Source: Massilia sp. WG5 (lineage in GTDB: Bacteria > Pseudomonadota > Gammaproteobacteria > Burkholderiales > Burkholderiaceae_D). Taken from it: 64,000 nucleotides of DNA. The translations under genes were made by a program, and so were the position numbers. Position 1 is the first letter of the stretch, and every line of letters starts with the position of its first letter. The notes under the pieces are model-generated. The model saw nothing but the letters and a program-made list of their open reading frames with translations, had not been told where the DNA came from and ran no database searches. This document shows, piece by piece, positions 54,466 to 62,387 of this stretch. The stretch is taken from positions 868,001 to 932,000 of the forward strand of contig NZ_CP012640.2 in NCBI RefSeq assembly GCF_001412595.2, given 5' to 3'.

Positions 54466-54939
54466 TTACTGGGCTGTCGCCTGTTCGGGCCAGTCGGCGA
54501 TGTAGGCCTTGAGCATCGCATTCTCGAACTTCTGCAACTCGTTCTGGCTGCGCATCACGTCGTGATACGACACCACGCCGAGCAGCTCCTTCCCGTCGAG
54601 CACCGGAATGTAGCGCTGGTGCTGCTCCAGCATCAGGTCGCGCAATTCGTCGATGTCCATGCCGGGCCAGGCCACCGCCGGGCGCTTGACCATCACGTCC
54701 GCGGCGCGCAGTTCCGCAACCGGCGGCGTCGGGCCGGTCCGCGATTCGATCTGGCGCCGCGCCAGCACCTGCAGCACCTCGCGGAACGTGATGATTCCCG
54801 CCAGCTCGCGGCCGGCCATGACGACGACCGAACCGATGTCTTCCTGCGCCATCGTGATGACGCATGCGGACAGGCGGGTATCGGGGGTCACGGTGAACAG
54901 GGCGTGGCCCTTGGATTTCAGTACAGAGGCGACTTCCAT
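54466..54939 (-). CDS. Tandem CBS domain protein
   Basis: The 157-residue protein consists of two CBS motifs (about 8-65 and 78-135), with GSVVVMAGRELAGIITFREV and YIPVLDGKELLGVVSYHDV at their ends. CBS pairs bind adenine nucleotides or NAD and act as energy sensors or regulate a partner. No fused catalytic domain is present. It lies 20 bases before the AraC gene and 49 after xdhC, in the same run as the pnt genes. The partner is unknown. GGAGTGATC supports the start. Confidence 0.88.
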   Translation of the reverse strand: MEVASVLKSKGHALFTVTPDTRLSACVITMAQEDIGSVVVMAGRELAGIITFREVLQVLARRQIESRTGPTPPVAELRAADVMVKRPAVAWPGMDIDELRDLMLEQHQRYIPVLDGKELLGVVSYHDVMRSQNELQKFENAMLKAYIADWPEQATAQ

Positions 54940-54988
54940 GATCGATCACTCCTTCGACGACGATAAACAACGATGAAGCGGCGCGGGC

Positions 54989-55993
54989 TCAGGCCGGGCA
55001 TGTTCCCGGTGTGCGCGCCGCCGCCACTGCCGATCCTTCCTTCTTCTGCGTCAGCGGCACGCCGTGGCGCACCGCCGTCATCTCGGCCAGGATCGAGACC
55101 GCGATCTCGGCCGGGGTGCGGCTGCCGATGTGCAGCCCGATCGGCCCGTGCAGGCGGCCGATCTCGTCCTGCGACAGGTCGAACAGCGCCAGGCGCTGGC
55201 GACGCTGCGCCGTGTGGGCGCGCGAACCCAGCGCGCCGACGTAGAACGCCGGCGACTTGAGCGCCTCGATCAGCGCCATGTCGTCCAGCTTGGGATCGTG
55301 GGTCAGCGCCACGACGGCCGTGTGGGCGTCGGGTTGCAGCGCCAGCACCGCGTCGTCGGGCATGCCGGACAGGTATCGCACGCCGGCGGGCAAGGCCTGC
55401 GCCGCGTATTCGTCGCGCGGGTCGCACACCAGCACCTGGTAGTCGAGCGCCTGCGCCATCTGGGCGAACGCGCGCGAGAGCTGGCCGGCGCCGATCACCA
55501 GCACCCGCCAGCGCGGTCCGAACAGCGTCACCAGGCGGCCGCCGTCGAACTGCATCACGTCGCCGCGGCTGGCATCGGCCAGCGTGACCGCGCCGCTCTC
55601 CATGTCGAGGGTGCGCGCCACCAGCCGCTGGGCGGCGGTACGGGCCAGCAGCTCGGCAATCCAGCCGGGATCGCCGAGCGGCTCCGCCACCAGGCGCAGC
55701 GTGCCGCCGCAAGGCAGGCCGAAACGCGCCGCCTCCTCCTTGCTCACGCCATAGGTGAGCAGGGCCGGGCGGGCCGGACGGTCGCCGGCGCGCATGCGCG
55801 CGATCAGGTCATCCTCGACGCAGCCGCCCGACACCGAGCCCGCCACCAGGCCGTCGTCGCGCAGCGCCAGCAGCGCGCCGGGCGGACGCGGGGCCGAACC
55901 CCAGGTGGCGACGACCGTGTACAGGGACACCGCATGACCGGCCCGGCGCCACGCCAGCGCGCTTTCGAATACTTCCATGTCAAGGCTTTCCAT
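54989..55993 (-). CDS. XdhC/CoxI family protein
   Basis: The 334-residue protein has the XdhC N-terminal part (TVVATWGSAPRPPGALLAL, GSVSGGCVEDDL) and a Rossmann-type C-terminal part (VLVIGAGQLSRAFAQMAQAL). XdhC proteins bind molybdenum cofactor and deliver it, sulfurated, to xanthine-dehydrogenase-type enzymes. No molybdenum hydroxylase gene is in the window, so the client enzyme is elsewhere. It lies 14 bases after pntB. GGAGGG supports the start. Confidence 0.9.
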   Translation of the reverse strand: MESLDMEVFESALAWRRAGHAVSLYTVVATWGSAPRPPGALLALRDDGLVAGSVSGGCVEDDLIARMRAGDRPARPALLTYGVSKEEAARFGLPCGGTLRLVAEPLGDPGWIAELLARTAAQRLVARTLDMESGAVTLADASRGDVMQFDGGRLVTLFGPRWRVLVIGAGQLSRAFAQMAQALDYQVLVCDPRDEYAAQALPAGVRYLSGMPDDAVLALQPDAHTAVVALTHDPKLDDMALIEALKSPAFYVGALGSRAHTAQRRQRLALFDLSQDEIGRLHGPIGLHIGSRTPAEIAVSILAEMTAVRHGVPLTQKKEGSAVAAARTPGTCPA

Positions 55994-56007
55994 CTGCCCG
56001 CCCTCCT

Positions 56008-57480
56008 CTAGTCGACCGCCTTGACCATGTCCTCGATCACCTTCTTGGCGTCGCCGAACACCATCATGGTCTTGTCCATGTAGAACAGCTCGTTATCCAG
56101 GCCGGCATAGCCGGATGCCATCGAGCGCTTGTTGACGATGACCGTGCGCGCCTTGTAGGCCTCGAGGATCGGCATGCCGGCGATCGGCGATTTCGGATCC
56201 TTGGCGGCCGGGTTCACCACATCGTTGGCCCCCAGCACCAGCACCACGTCGGCCTGGCCGAACTCGCTGTTGACGTCTTCCATTTCGAACACCTGGTCGT
56301 AAGGCACTTCGGCCTCGGCCAGCAGGACATTCATATGCCCCGGCATGCGCCCGGCAACCGGATGGATCGCGTACTTGACGCTGACCCCCTTGTGCGCCAG
56401 CTTCTCGGTCAGCTCCTTGAGGACGTGCTGTGCGCGCGCCACCGCCAGGCCGTAGCCCGGCACGATGATCACGCTCTCCGCATTGCCCATCACGAAAGCG
56501 GCATCGTCGGCCGATCCCGACTTGACCGGCCGCTGCTGGACGCCGCCGGCGACGGCCGCGGCGGCTTCGCCACCGAAGCCGCCCAGGATCACCGAGAAGA
56601 AGGAGCGGTTCATTGCCTTGCACATGATGTACGAGAGGATCGCGCCGCTCGAGCCGACCAGCGAGCCGGCGATGATCAGCATCGAGTTGTTCAGCGAGAA
56701 GCCGATGCCGGCCGCCGCCCAGCCCGAGTAGGAGTTCAGCATCGACACCACCACCGGCATGTCGGCGCCGCCGATCGGGATGATGATCAGCACCCCCAGC
56801 ACGAAGGCGATGGCCGTCATCAGCACGAAGGGCATCCAGGCCGGCTGCTCGCCCGGCGCGAGCACGAAGGCCAGCCCGGCGCCGAGCATGACCACCGCCA
56901 GCGCCAGGTTGAGCATGTGCTGGCCCGGGTAGCGCACTGGCGCGCCCTGGAACAGGCGGAATTCGTACTTTCCCGACAGCTTGCCGAACGCGATCACCGA
57001 GCCGGAGAACGTGACCGCGCCCACGAAGGTGCCGATGAACAGTTCGATGCGGTTGCCCAGCGGGACCGCCGCGGCGTGGCCGGCGATCCCGAAGGCCCAG
57101 GGCTCGGCGACCGCCGCCACCGCGATGCACACCGCGGCCAGGCCGATCAGCGAGTGCATCGCCGCCACCAGTTCGGGCATCTTGGTCATCTCGACGCGCC
57201 GGGCGAGGGTGGCGCCGATGCCGCCGCCCGCCAGTACGCCCAGCAGCACGAGCCACAGGCCGCGCCCGCTGCCGCCCGCGTCGAGCTGCAGCTTCATCAT
57301 CAGAACCACGGTCGTGACGGCGGCGATCGCCATCCCGCCCATGCCGAAGGCATTGCCGCGCCGCGCGCTGGCCGGGTGCGACAGTCCCTTGAGCGCCTGA
57401 ATAAAGCACACCGAAGCAATCAGGTAGAGCATGGTCACCAGGTTCATGCTCACGAAAGCGAGATTGAAGGCCGGGTTCAT
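56008..57480 (-). CDS. pntB: NAD(P) transhydrogenase subunit beta
   Basis: PntB provides most of the proton channel and the NADP(H) domain of the proton-translocating transhydrogenase. The 490-residue protein has about nine membrane helices (to about residue 270) and an NADP-binding domain with [18 protein letters not shown], a GxGxxxA/V variant, and [14 protein letters not shown]. The ATG overlaps the pntA2 stop by four bases. The three-gene split form is typical of many proteobacteria. Confidence 0.96.
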   Translation of the reverse strand: MNPAFNLAFVSMNLVTMLYLIASVCFIQALKGLSHPASARRGNAFGMGGMAIAAVTTVVLMMKLQLDAGGSGRGLWLVLLGVLAGGGIGATLARRVEMTKMPELVAAMHSLIGLAAVCIAVAAVAEPWAFGIAGHAAAVPLGNRIELFIGTFVGAVTFSGSVIAFGKLSGKYEFRLFQGAPVRYPGQHMLNLALAVVMLGAGLAFVLAPGEQPAWMPFVLMTAIAFVLGVLIIIPIGGADMPVVVSMLNSYSGWAAAGIGFSLNNSMLIIAGSLVGSSGAILSYIMCKAMNRSFFSVILGGFGGEAAAAVAGGVQQRPVKSGSADDAAFVMGNAESVIIVPGYGLAVARAQHVLKELTEKLAHKGVSVKYAIHPVAGRMPGHMNVLLAEAEVPYDQVFEMEDVNSEFGQADVVLVLGANDVVNPAAKDPKSPIAGMPILEAYKARTVIVNKRSMASGYAGLDNELFYMDKTMMVFGDAKKVIEDMVKAVD

Positions 57481-57833
57481 GCTTTCGCTCCCGCCGCGGC
57501 GCCGGCCGGCGCGCCCGCCCCGGCTTCGGTCTTCGCGACTGCCTTCGGCTCCTTCTTGCGGAACATCGCCAGCATGCGCTGGGTTACCAGGAATCCCCCG
57601 AACACGTTCACCGCGGCCAGCGTCACGGCCAGCGTGCCCATGGCCTGGCCGAGCGCCCCTTCGGTCAACCCGGCCGCCAGCATGGCGCCGACGATGACGA
57701 TCGCCGAGATCGCATTCGTGACCGCCATCAGCGGCGTGTGCAGCGCCGGGGTGACGGTCCAGACCACGTGGTAGCCGACGTAGACCGCCAGCACGAAGAT
57801 GATGAGGTTGATGATCGTGTGACTGATTTCCAT
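57477..57833 (-). CDS. pntA2: NAD(P) transhydrogenase subunit alpha part 2
   Basis: The 118-residue protein carries the three membrane helices that form the C-terminal part of fused PntA ([55 protein letters not shown]). An Ala/Gly/Lys-rich tail follows. It joins PntA1 to the membrane and to PntB. AGGAGG precedes the ATG. Confidence 0.95.
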   Translation of the reverse strand: MEISHTIINLIIFVLAVYVGYHVVWTVTPALHTPLMAVTNAISAIVIVGAMLAAGLTEGALGQAMGTLAVTLAAVNVFGGFLVTQRMLAMFRKKEPKAVAKTEAGAGAPAGAAAGAKA

Positions 57834-57842
57834 GATGGCCTC

Positions 57843-58958
57843 CTAGTGTGGTTCGACCGTGCCGTCCGCGCACAACAGGCAGGCGGCGACGATGTCGTCG
57901 TCGCGGTTCAGGGCGAAGCGCCCTTCCTTGTCGAGCACGAGCTTGAGAAAATCGAGGACATTGCGCGCGTACAGCGAGGAAGCGTCGGCCGCGAGCAGCG
58001 CCGCCAGGTTCGGCTCGCCGACGATGTGCACGCCGTACTCGGTCACGGTCCGGTTCAGCTGCGACAGCGCGCAGTTGCCGCCCTGCTCGACCGCCATGTC
58101 GACGATCACCGAGCCCGGCTTCATCGATTCGACCATCGCCTGCGTGACCAGCAGGGGCGCCTTGCGTCCCGGGATCAGGGCGGTGGTGATCACGATATCG
58201 GCCTGCCTGATGCGTTCAGCCACCAGCGCCGACTGGCGCGCCAGCCAGGACGGCGGCATCGGGCGCGCATAGCCGCCCGCACCTTGCGCGATGTCCCTCT
58301 CCTCGTCGGTCTCGAAAGGCACATCGATGAATCTTGCGCCGAGCGACTCGACCTGCTCCTTGACGGCCGGGCGCACGTCGGAGGCTTCGATCACCGCGCC
58401 CAGGCGCTTTGCCGTGGCGATCGCCTGCAGGCCGGCCACGCCGGCCCCCATCACCAGCACGCGCGCCGCCTTGACGGTGCCGGCGGCGGTCATCAGCATC
58501 GGCATGAAGCGCTGGTACAGGTTGGCGGCCAGCATGACGGCCTTGTAGCCGGCGATGTTCGCCTGGGAGGACAGGACGTCCATCGACTGCGCCCGGGTGG
58601 TGCGCGGCGCCGCCTCGAGCGCAAACGCGGTCAGGCGGGCATCGGCCAGGCGCGCGACGTTCTCCTCGTCGAAGCGGCCGAGCATCCCGACCAGCACCGC
58701 ACCCGGCCGCATCATGCGCAGCTCGGCCGGGCTCGGGGACACCACCGTCAGCACCAGGCCGGCGCCGTAGGCCTCATGCGGCTCGCCTATGCGCGCGCCG
58801 GCCTGCCGGTACATCTCGTCGGTGACGCTGCTGGCCAGCCCCGCGTGCGACTCGACCACCACCTCATGTCCGGCGGCCACCAGCTTCTTGACGGTTTCCG
58901 GCGTCGCGGCAACACGCCGCTCTCCCGGCCGCGTGGCGGCAGGAATACCTATCATCAT
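57843..58958 (-). CDS. pntA: Re/Si-specific NAD(P)+ transhydrogenase subunit alpha (NAD-binding part)
   Basis: The 371-residue soluble subunit binds NAD(H). It begins IGIPAATRPGERRVAATPE, shows the Rossmann motif VLVMGAGVAGLQAIATAKRLGA near 168-190, and has the mobile-loop region around GGYARPM. With PntA2 and PntB it moves hydride between NADH and NADP+ at the expense of the proton gradient. It starts 27 bases after the IlvD/Edd gene stop with its own GGGAGACAG site, so co-transcription with the sugar-acid genes is likely. Confidence 0.95.
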   Translation of the reverse strand: MMIGIPAATRPGERRVAATPETVKKLVAAGHEVVVESHAGLASSVTDEMYRQAGARIGEPHEAYGAGLVLTVVSPSPAELRMMRPGAVLVGMLGRFDEENVARLADARLTAFALEAAPRTTRAQSMDVLSSQANIAGYKAVMLAANLYQRFMPMLMTAAGTVKAARVLVMGAGVAGLQAIATAKRLGAVIEASDVRPAVKEQVESLGARFIDVPFETDEERDIAQGAGGYARPMPPSWLARQSALVAERIRQADIVITTALIPGRKAPLLVTQAMVESMKPGSVIVDMAVEQGGNCALSQLNRTVTEYGVHIVGEPNLAALLAADASSLYARNVLDFLKLVLDKEGRFALNRDDDIVAACLLCADGTVEPH

Positions 58959-58985
58959 GTCTGTCTCCCGATTGTTCGAGCGGTG

Positions 58986-60734
58986 CTACCGATCGTTGCG
59001 CTTATCCTCGCCCCGCAGGAAGTCGAAGTCGCAGCCCTGGTCGGCCTGCAGCACGTGTTCCATGTACAGCTTGGCGTAGCCGCGCGCCGGCTTCGTCGGC
59101 GCCGCCTGTCCGGCATTCGCCGCGCGGCGTCGCGCCAGCTCCGCTTCGTCGACCAGCAGGTCGATGCAGCGGTCCTTCACCGACAGCCGGATACGGTCGC
59201 CGTTGCGCACCAGGCCGAGCGGCCCGCCCTGGCAGGCTTCCGGCGTCACGTGCAGGACGATGGTGCCGAACGCGGTGCCGCTCATGCGCGCGTCCGAGAT
59301 GCGCACCATGTCCTTGACGCCGGCGCGCGCCAGCTTCAGTGGAATCGGCAGGTAGCCGGCTTCCGGCATCCCGCTGCCGCTGGTCGGGCCGGCGTTCTGC
59401 AGCACCAGGATGTCGTCGGCGCTCACGTCCAGGTCGGGCGAGTCGATGCGGTCGGCCAGGTCCTGCAGCGAGGAGAACACGACCGCCCGTCCTTCCTTCT
59501 CGAACAGCTTCTTGTCGGCCGCCGAGCGCTTCAGGATCGCGCCGCCAGGCGCGAGCGACCCGAACAGCGCCACCAGGCCGCCCTCCGGCTCGATCGGCTC
59601 TTCGCAGGTGCGGATCACCCGGCGGTCGGTCCACAGCTCGCGCTCGGCGTCCAGGCGCTGTTCCAGCGTTTCGCCGGTGACGGACAGCGTGTCCAGGTGC
59701 AGCAGCGGACGCAGTTCGCGCAGCACGGCCGACATGCCGCCGGCGGCGTGGAAGTCTTCCATGTAGTTTTCGCCGGTCGGCTTCAGGTTGACCAGCACCG
59801 GTGTGGTGTCGGACAGTTCGTTCAGGCGGCGCAGCGGGATCTTGATGCCGAGCCGGCCGGCGACCGCGGTCAGGTGAATGATGGCGTTGGTCGAGCCGCC
59901 CAGCGCCAGCAGCACGCGCAGCGCATTCTCGACCGACTTTTCGGTGATGATCTGCGATGGCCTGATCGGCTTGTGGATCAGCTGCACCGCCAGCGCGCCG
60001 CTGGCTTCGGCGGCGCGCAGGCGGTCGGCGTGCACCGCCGGAATCGCCGCGGTGCCGGGCAGCGACATGCCCAGCGTCTCGGCGATGCAGGCCATGGTGC
60101 TGGCCGTGCCCATCACCGCGCAGGTGCCGGAGGTGGTGGCCAGGCGACCCTCGACCTGGTCGATCTGCTGGCGGCTGATGCGGTCGCCGCGGAAATCGGC
60201 CCAGTAGCGGCGGCAGTCGGTGCAGGCGCCCAGGCGCTCGCCCTGGTGGCGGCCGGTCATCATCGGTCCGGTCACCAGCTGCACCGCAGGCAGGTCGACC
60301 GAGGCCGCCCCCATCAGTTGCGCGGGCACGGTCTTGTCGCAGCCGCCGATCAGCACGACCGCATCCATCGGCTGGGCGCGCACCATTTCCTCGACGTCCA
60401 TCGACATCAGGTTACGGAACATCATGCTGGTCGGATTCAGGTACACCTCGCCCAGGGAAATGGTGGGGAAGTCGATCGGCAGCGCGCCCGCCGCCAGCAC
60501 CCCGCGCTTGACCGCCTCGACCAGCTCGGGCATCGAGCGGTGGCAGTTGTTGTAGCCGGACGGGCTGGTGGCGATGCCGATGATCGGCTTCTTCAGCAAG
60601 TCGGTCGAATAGCCCATCGACTTGAAGAACGAGCGGCGCAGGTAGAGTGCGAAGCCGCGGTCGCCGTAGTTGGTCAGGCCACGCCCCAGTCCATGCTGCT
60701 GGTCTTCGGCGCCGGGATTGATCTTTTCATCCAT
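58986..60734 (-). CDS. IlvD/Edd family aldonate dehydratase
   Basis: The 582-residue protein is a second dihydroxyacid/sugar-acid dehydratase. Cluster-binding Cys are at 64 (YNNCHRSM), 132 (GGCDKTVP) and 205 (SGTCAVMG), and DARMSGTAFGTIVLHV is present. It is only distantly similar to the arabinonate dehydratase at 39427-41169, and the first Cys motif differs (NNCHRS, not PCNAH). Likely substrates are D-xylonate, L-arabinonate or another aldonate. It lies 12 bases after an aldehyde dehydrogenase gene. GGAGACAAAG precedes the ATG. Confidence 0.88.
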   Translation of the reverse strand: MDEKINPGAEDQQHGLGRGLTNYGDRGFALYLRRSFFKSMGYSTDLLKKPIIGIATSPSGYNNCHRSMPELVEAVKRGVLAAGALPIDFPTISLGEVYLNPTSMMFRNLMSMDVEEMVRAQPMDAVVLIGGCDKTVPAQLMGAASVDLPAVQLVTGPMMTGRHQGERLGACTDCRRYWADFRGDRISRQQIDQVEGRLATTSGTCAVMGTASTMACIAETLGMSLPGTAAIPAVHADRLRAAEASGALAVQLIHKPIRPSQIITEKSVENALRVLLALGGSTNAIIHLTAVAGRLGIKIPLRRLNELSDTTPVLVNLKPTGENYMEDFHAAGGMSAVLRELRPLLHLDTLSVTGETLEQRLDAERELWTDRRVIRTCEEPIEPEGGLVALFGSLAPGGAILKRSAADKKLFEKEGRAVVFSSLQDLADRIDSPDLDVSADDILVLQNAGPTSGSGMPEAGYLPIPLKLARAGVKDMVRISDARMSGTAFGTIVLHVTPEACQGGPLGLVRNGDRIRLSVKDRCIDLLVDEAELARRRAANAGQAAPTKPARGYAKLYMEHVLQADQGCDFDFLRGEDKRNDR

Positions 60735-60746
60735 CTTTGTCTCCTT

Positions 60747-62207
60747 TTACAGCAGCCGGGTCTTGATGAACTTGGGTTCCAGGTAGTCCCTGATCCCGAG
60801 CGCGCCGCCTTCGCGACCCATGCCGCTTTCCTTGACGCCGCCGAAGGGCATCTCGGCGCTGGCGATCGCCATGTCGTTGATGCCGACCATGCCGGCCTCG
60901 ATCGCTTCGCTGGCCAGGGTGGCCGTCTTGAGCGAGCGCGAGAACAGGTAGCTGGCCAGGCCGTAGGGCGTCGAGTTGGCCAGTTCGATGGCCTGGTCGA
61001 AGCTCGAGAACGGCGCGATCGGCGCGATCGGCGCGAATGGCTCGTGCTGCATGATGGCCGCGTGCTGCGGTACATCCTTCAGGACGGTCGGGCTGAAGAA
61101 GAAGCCCCTGTCCATGCCCGCGGGGCGGCCGCCGCCGGTCATCAGCGTCGCGCCATGGCCGAGCGCGTCCTCGACCAGGCGCGCGGCATTGTCGAAGCCG
61201 CGCCGGTTGGCCAGTGGCCCCATCTGGGTGGCCGGGTCGAGGCCCGGGCCCAGCCTGAGCCGGCTGGCCGCGGCCGCGAAGCCTTCGCAGAAGCGTTCAT
61301 AGAGGCTGTCGTGGACGTAGTAGCGGGTCGGCGATGCGCACACCTGTCCGCAATTGCGGAACTTGAAGGCGGCGCAGGTGCGGATCGCGTGCTCGACGTC
61401 GGCGTCCTCGAAGACCAGCACCGGCGCATGGCCGCCCAGCTCCATCGACACCTTCTTGATGCCCTGCGCGGCCAGTTCCAGCAGGCGCCGTCCGACCGGC
61501 GTGGAGCCGGTCAGCGAGGCCTTGCGCACCACCGGCGAGCGCAGCAGGTATTCGGAAATGAAACCGGAGTCGCCGGTGACCAGGTTGAGGGCGCCGGCGG
61601 GCAGGCCGGCATCGATGCAGGCCTGTACCAGCGCCATGCAGGAGCCGGCAGCTTCGCTGGCGGGCTTGACGATCACGGTGCAGCCGGCCGCCAGCGCCGC
61701 CGCAATCTTGCGCGCGGGGAGCAGCGCCGGGAAGTTCCAGGCCGTGAAGGCGGCGACCACGCCGACCGGCTGGTAGCGCACCGCCATCCGCACGTCCGGT
61801 TCACGCGCCTCGATCGACTGGCCGTAGATGCGCTTGGCTTCCTCGGCGTACCACTCGAACTGCTCGGCCGCCGCGCCCACTTCCCCTTGCGCCTCGGCCA
61901 CCGGCTTGCCGGTCTCGGACGACATCAGCACGGCGATCTGCGCGGCGCGGGCGCGCAGGTGCCCGGCCGCGCCGCGCAGGATGGCCGAGCGCTCCCATGG
62001 CGAGGTCGCGGCCCAGCTGCGGAAGGCGCGCCGGGCCGCGTCCAGGGCGGCGTCCAGGTCTTCCTGCCGCGCCACCGGAATCACCCCGACCGCCGTCTCG
62101 GTGGCAGGATCCAGCACCTCGCGTACGCCGCCGCCGGTGGCGGCGCGCCAGACTCCATCGATGTACAGGCCGTAATCGGCATACAGGCCAAGCTGCTCGC
62201 GCTTCAT
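60747..62207 (-). CDS. NAD(P)-dependent aldehyde dehydrogenase, KGSADH-I/succinate-semialdehyde-like
   Basis: The 486-residue ALDH has Asn158 (TAWNFP), TGSTPVGR for the cofactor near 233-240, Glu256 (MELGGHAPV) and Cys290 (CGQVCASP). The MELGGHAPV(L/I)V and NAGQVC-like segments recall the alpha-ketoglutarate semialdehyde dehydrogenase of the arabinose pathway in Azospirillum brasilense, as well as succinate-semialdehyde dehydrogenases. It is not closely related to the other two semialdehyde dehydrogenases in the window. Pairing with an aldonate dehydratase supports an oxidative pentose or aldonate role. GAGGAG supports start 62207. Confidence 0.85.
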   Translation of the reverse strand: MKREQLGLYADYGLYIDGVWRAATGGGVREVLDPATETAVGVIPVARQEDLDAALDAARRAFRSWAATSPWERSAILRGAAGHLRARAAQIAVLMSSETGKPVAEAQGEVGAAAEQFEWYAEEAKRIYGQSIEAREPDVRMAVRYQPVGVVAAFTAWNFPALLPARKIAAALAAGCTVIVKPASEAAGSCMALVQACIDAGLPAGALNLVTGDSGFISEYLLRSPVVRKASLTGSTPVGRRLLELAAQGIKKVSMELGGHAPVLVFEDADVEHAIRTCAAFKFRNCGQVCASPTRYYVHDSLYERFCEGFAAAASRLRLGPGLDPATQMGPLANRRGFDNAARLVEDALGHGATLMTGGGRPAGMDRGFFFSPTVLKDVPQHAAIMQHEPFAPIAPIAPFSSFDQAIELANSTPYGLASYLFSRSLKTATLASEAIEAGMVGINDMAIASAEMPFGGVKESGMGREGGALGIRDYLEPKFIKTRLL

Positions 62208-62235
62208 GCGTCGTCTCCTCTTTTCTGGTGACTCC

Positions 62236-62264
62236 ATTAAACCGCGCCGGCCCAGCCGCAACAA
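62236..62264 (-). promoter_or_regulatory. Putative promoter of the aldehyde dehydrogenase-pnt run
   Basis: On the minus strand TTGTTG (62259-62264), a 17-base spacer and TTTAAT (62236-62241) precede the aldehyde dehydrogenase ATG by about 29 bases. It is the only reasonable sigma-70 pair between the upstream terminator and the gene. Confidence 0.45.
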
Positions 62265-62331
62265 TGTCGCCAAATGTGAAACTCTGGGACTATCCACCGA
62301 TCCGCCGGGCACGCGTTCCGCCCGCCGCAAA

Positions 62332-62357
62332 ACGAAAAAGCCGCCTCGAAAGGCGGC
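62332..62357 (-). terminator. Terminator of the ThDP-enzyme gene
   Basis: On the minus strand a 7-bp stem (GCCGCCT/AGGCGGC, tetraloop TTCG) is followed by TTTTTCGT, 30 bases after the stop. It separates this gene from the aldehyde dehydrogenase run. Confidence 0.85.
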
Positions 62358-62387
62358 CCGGACGGCGACGCGGCAACCGGCGACCGG

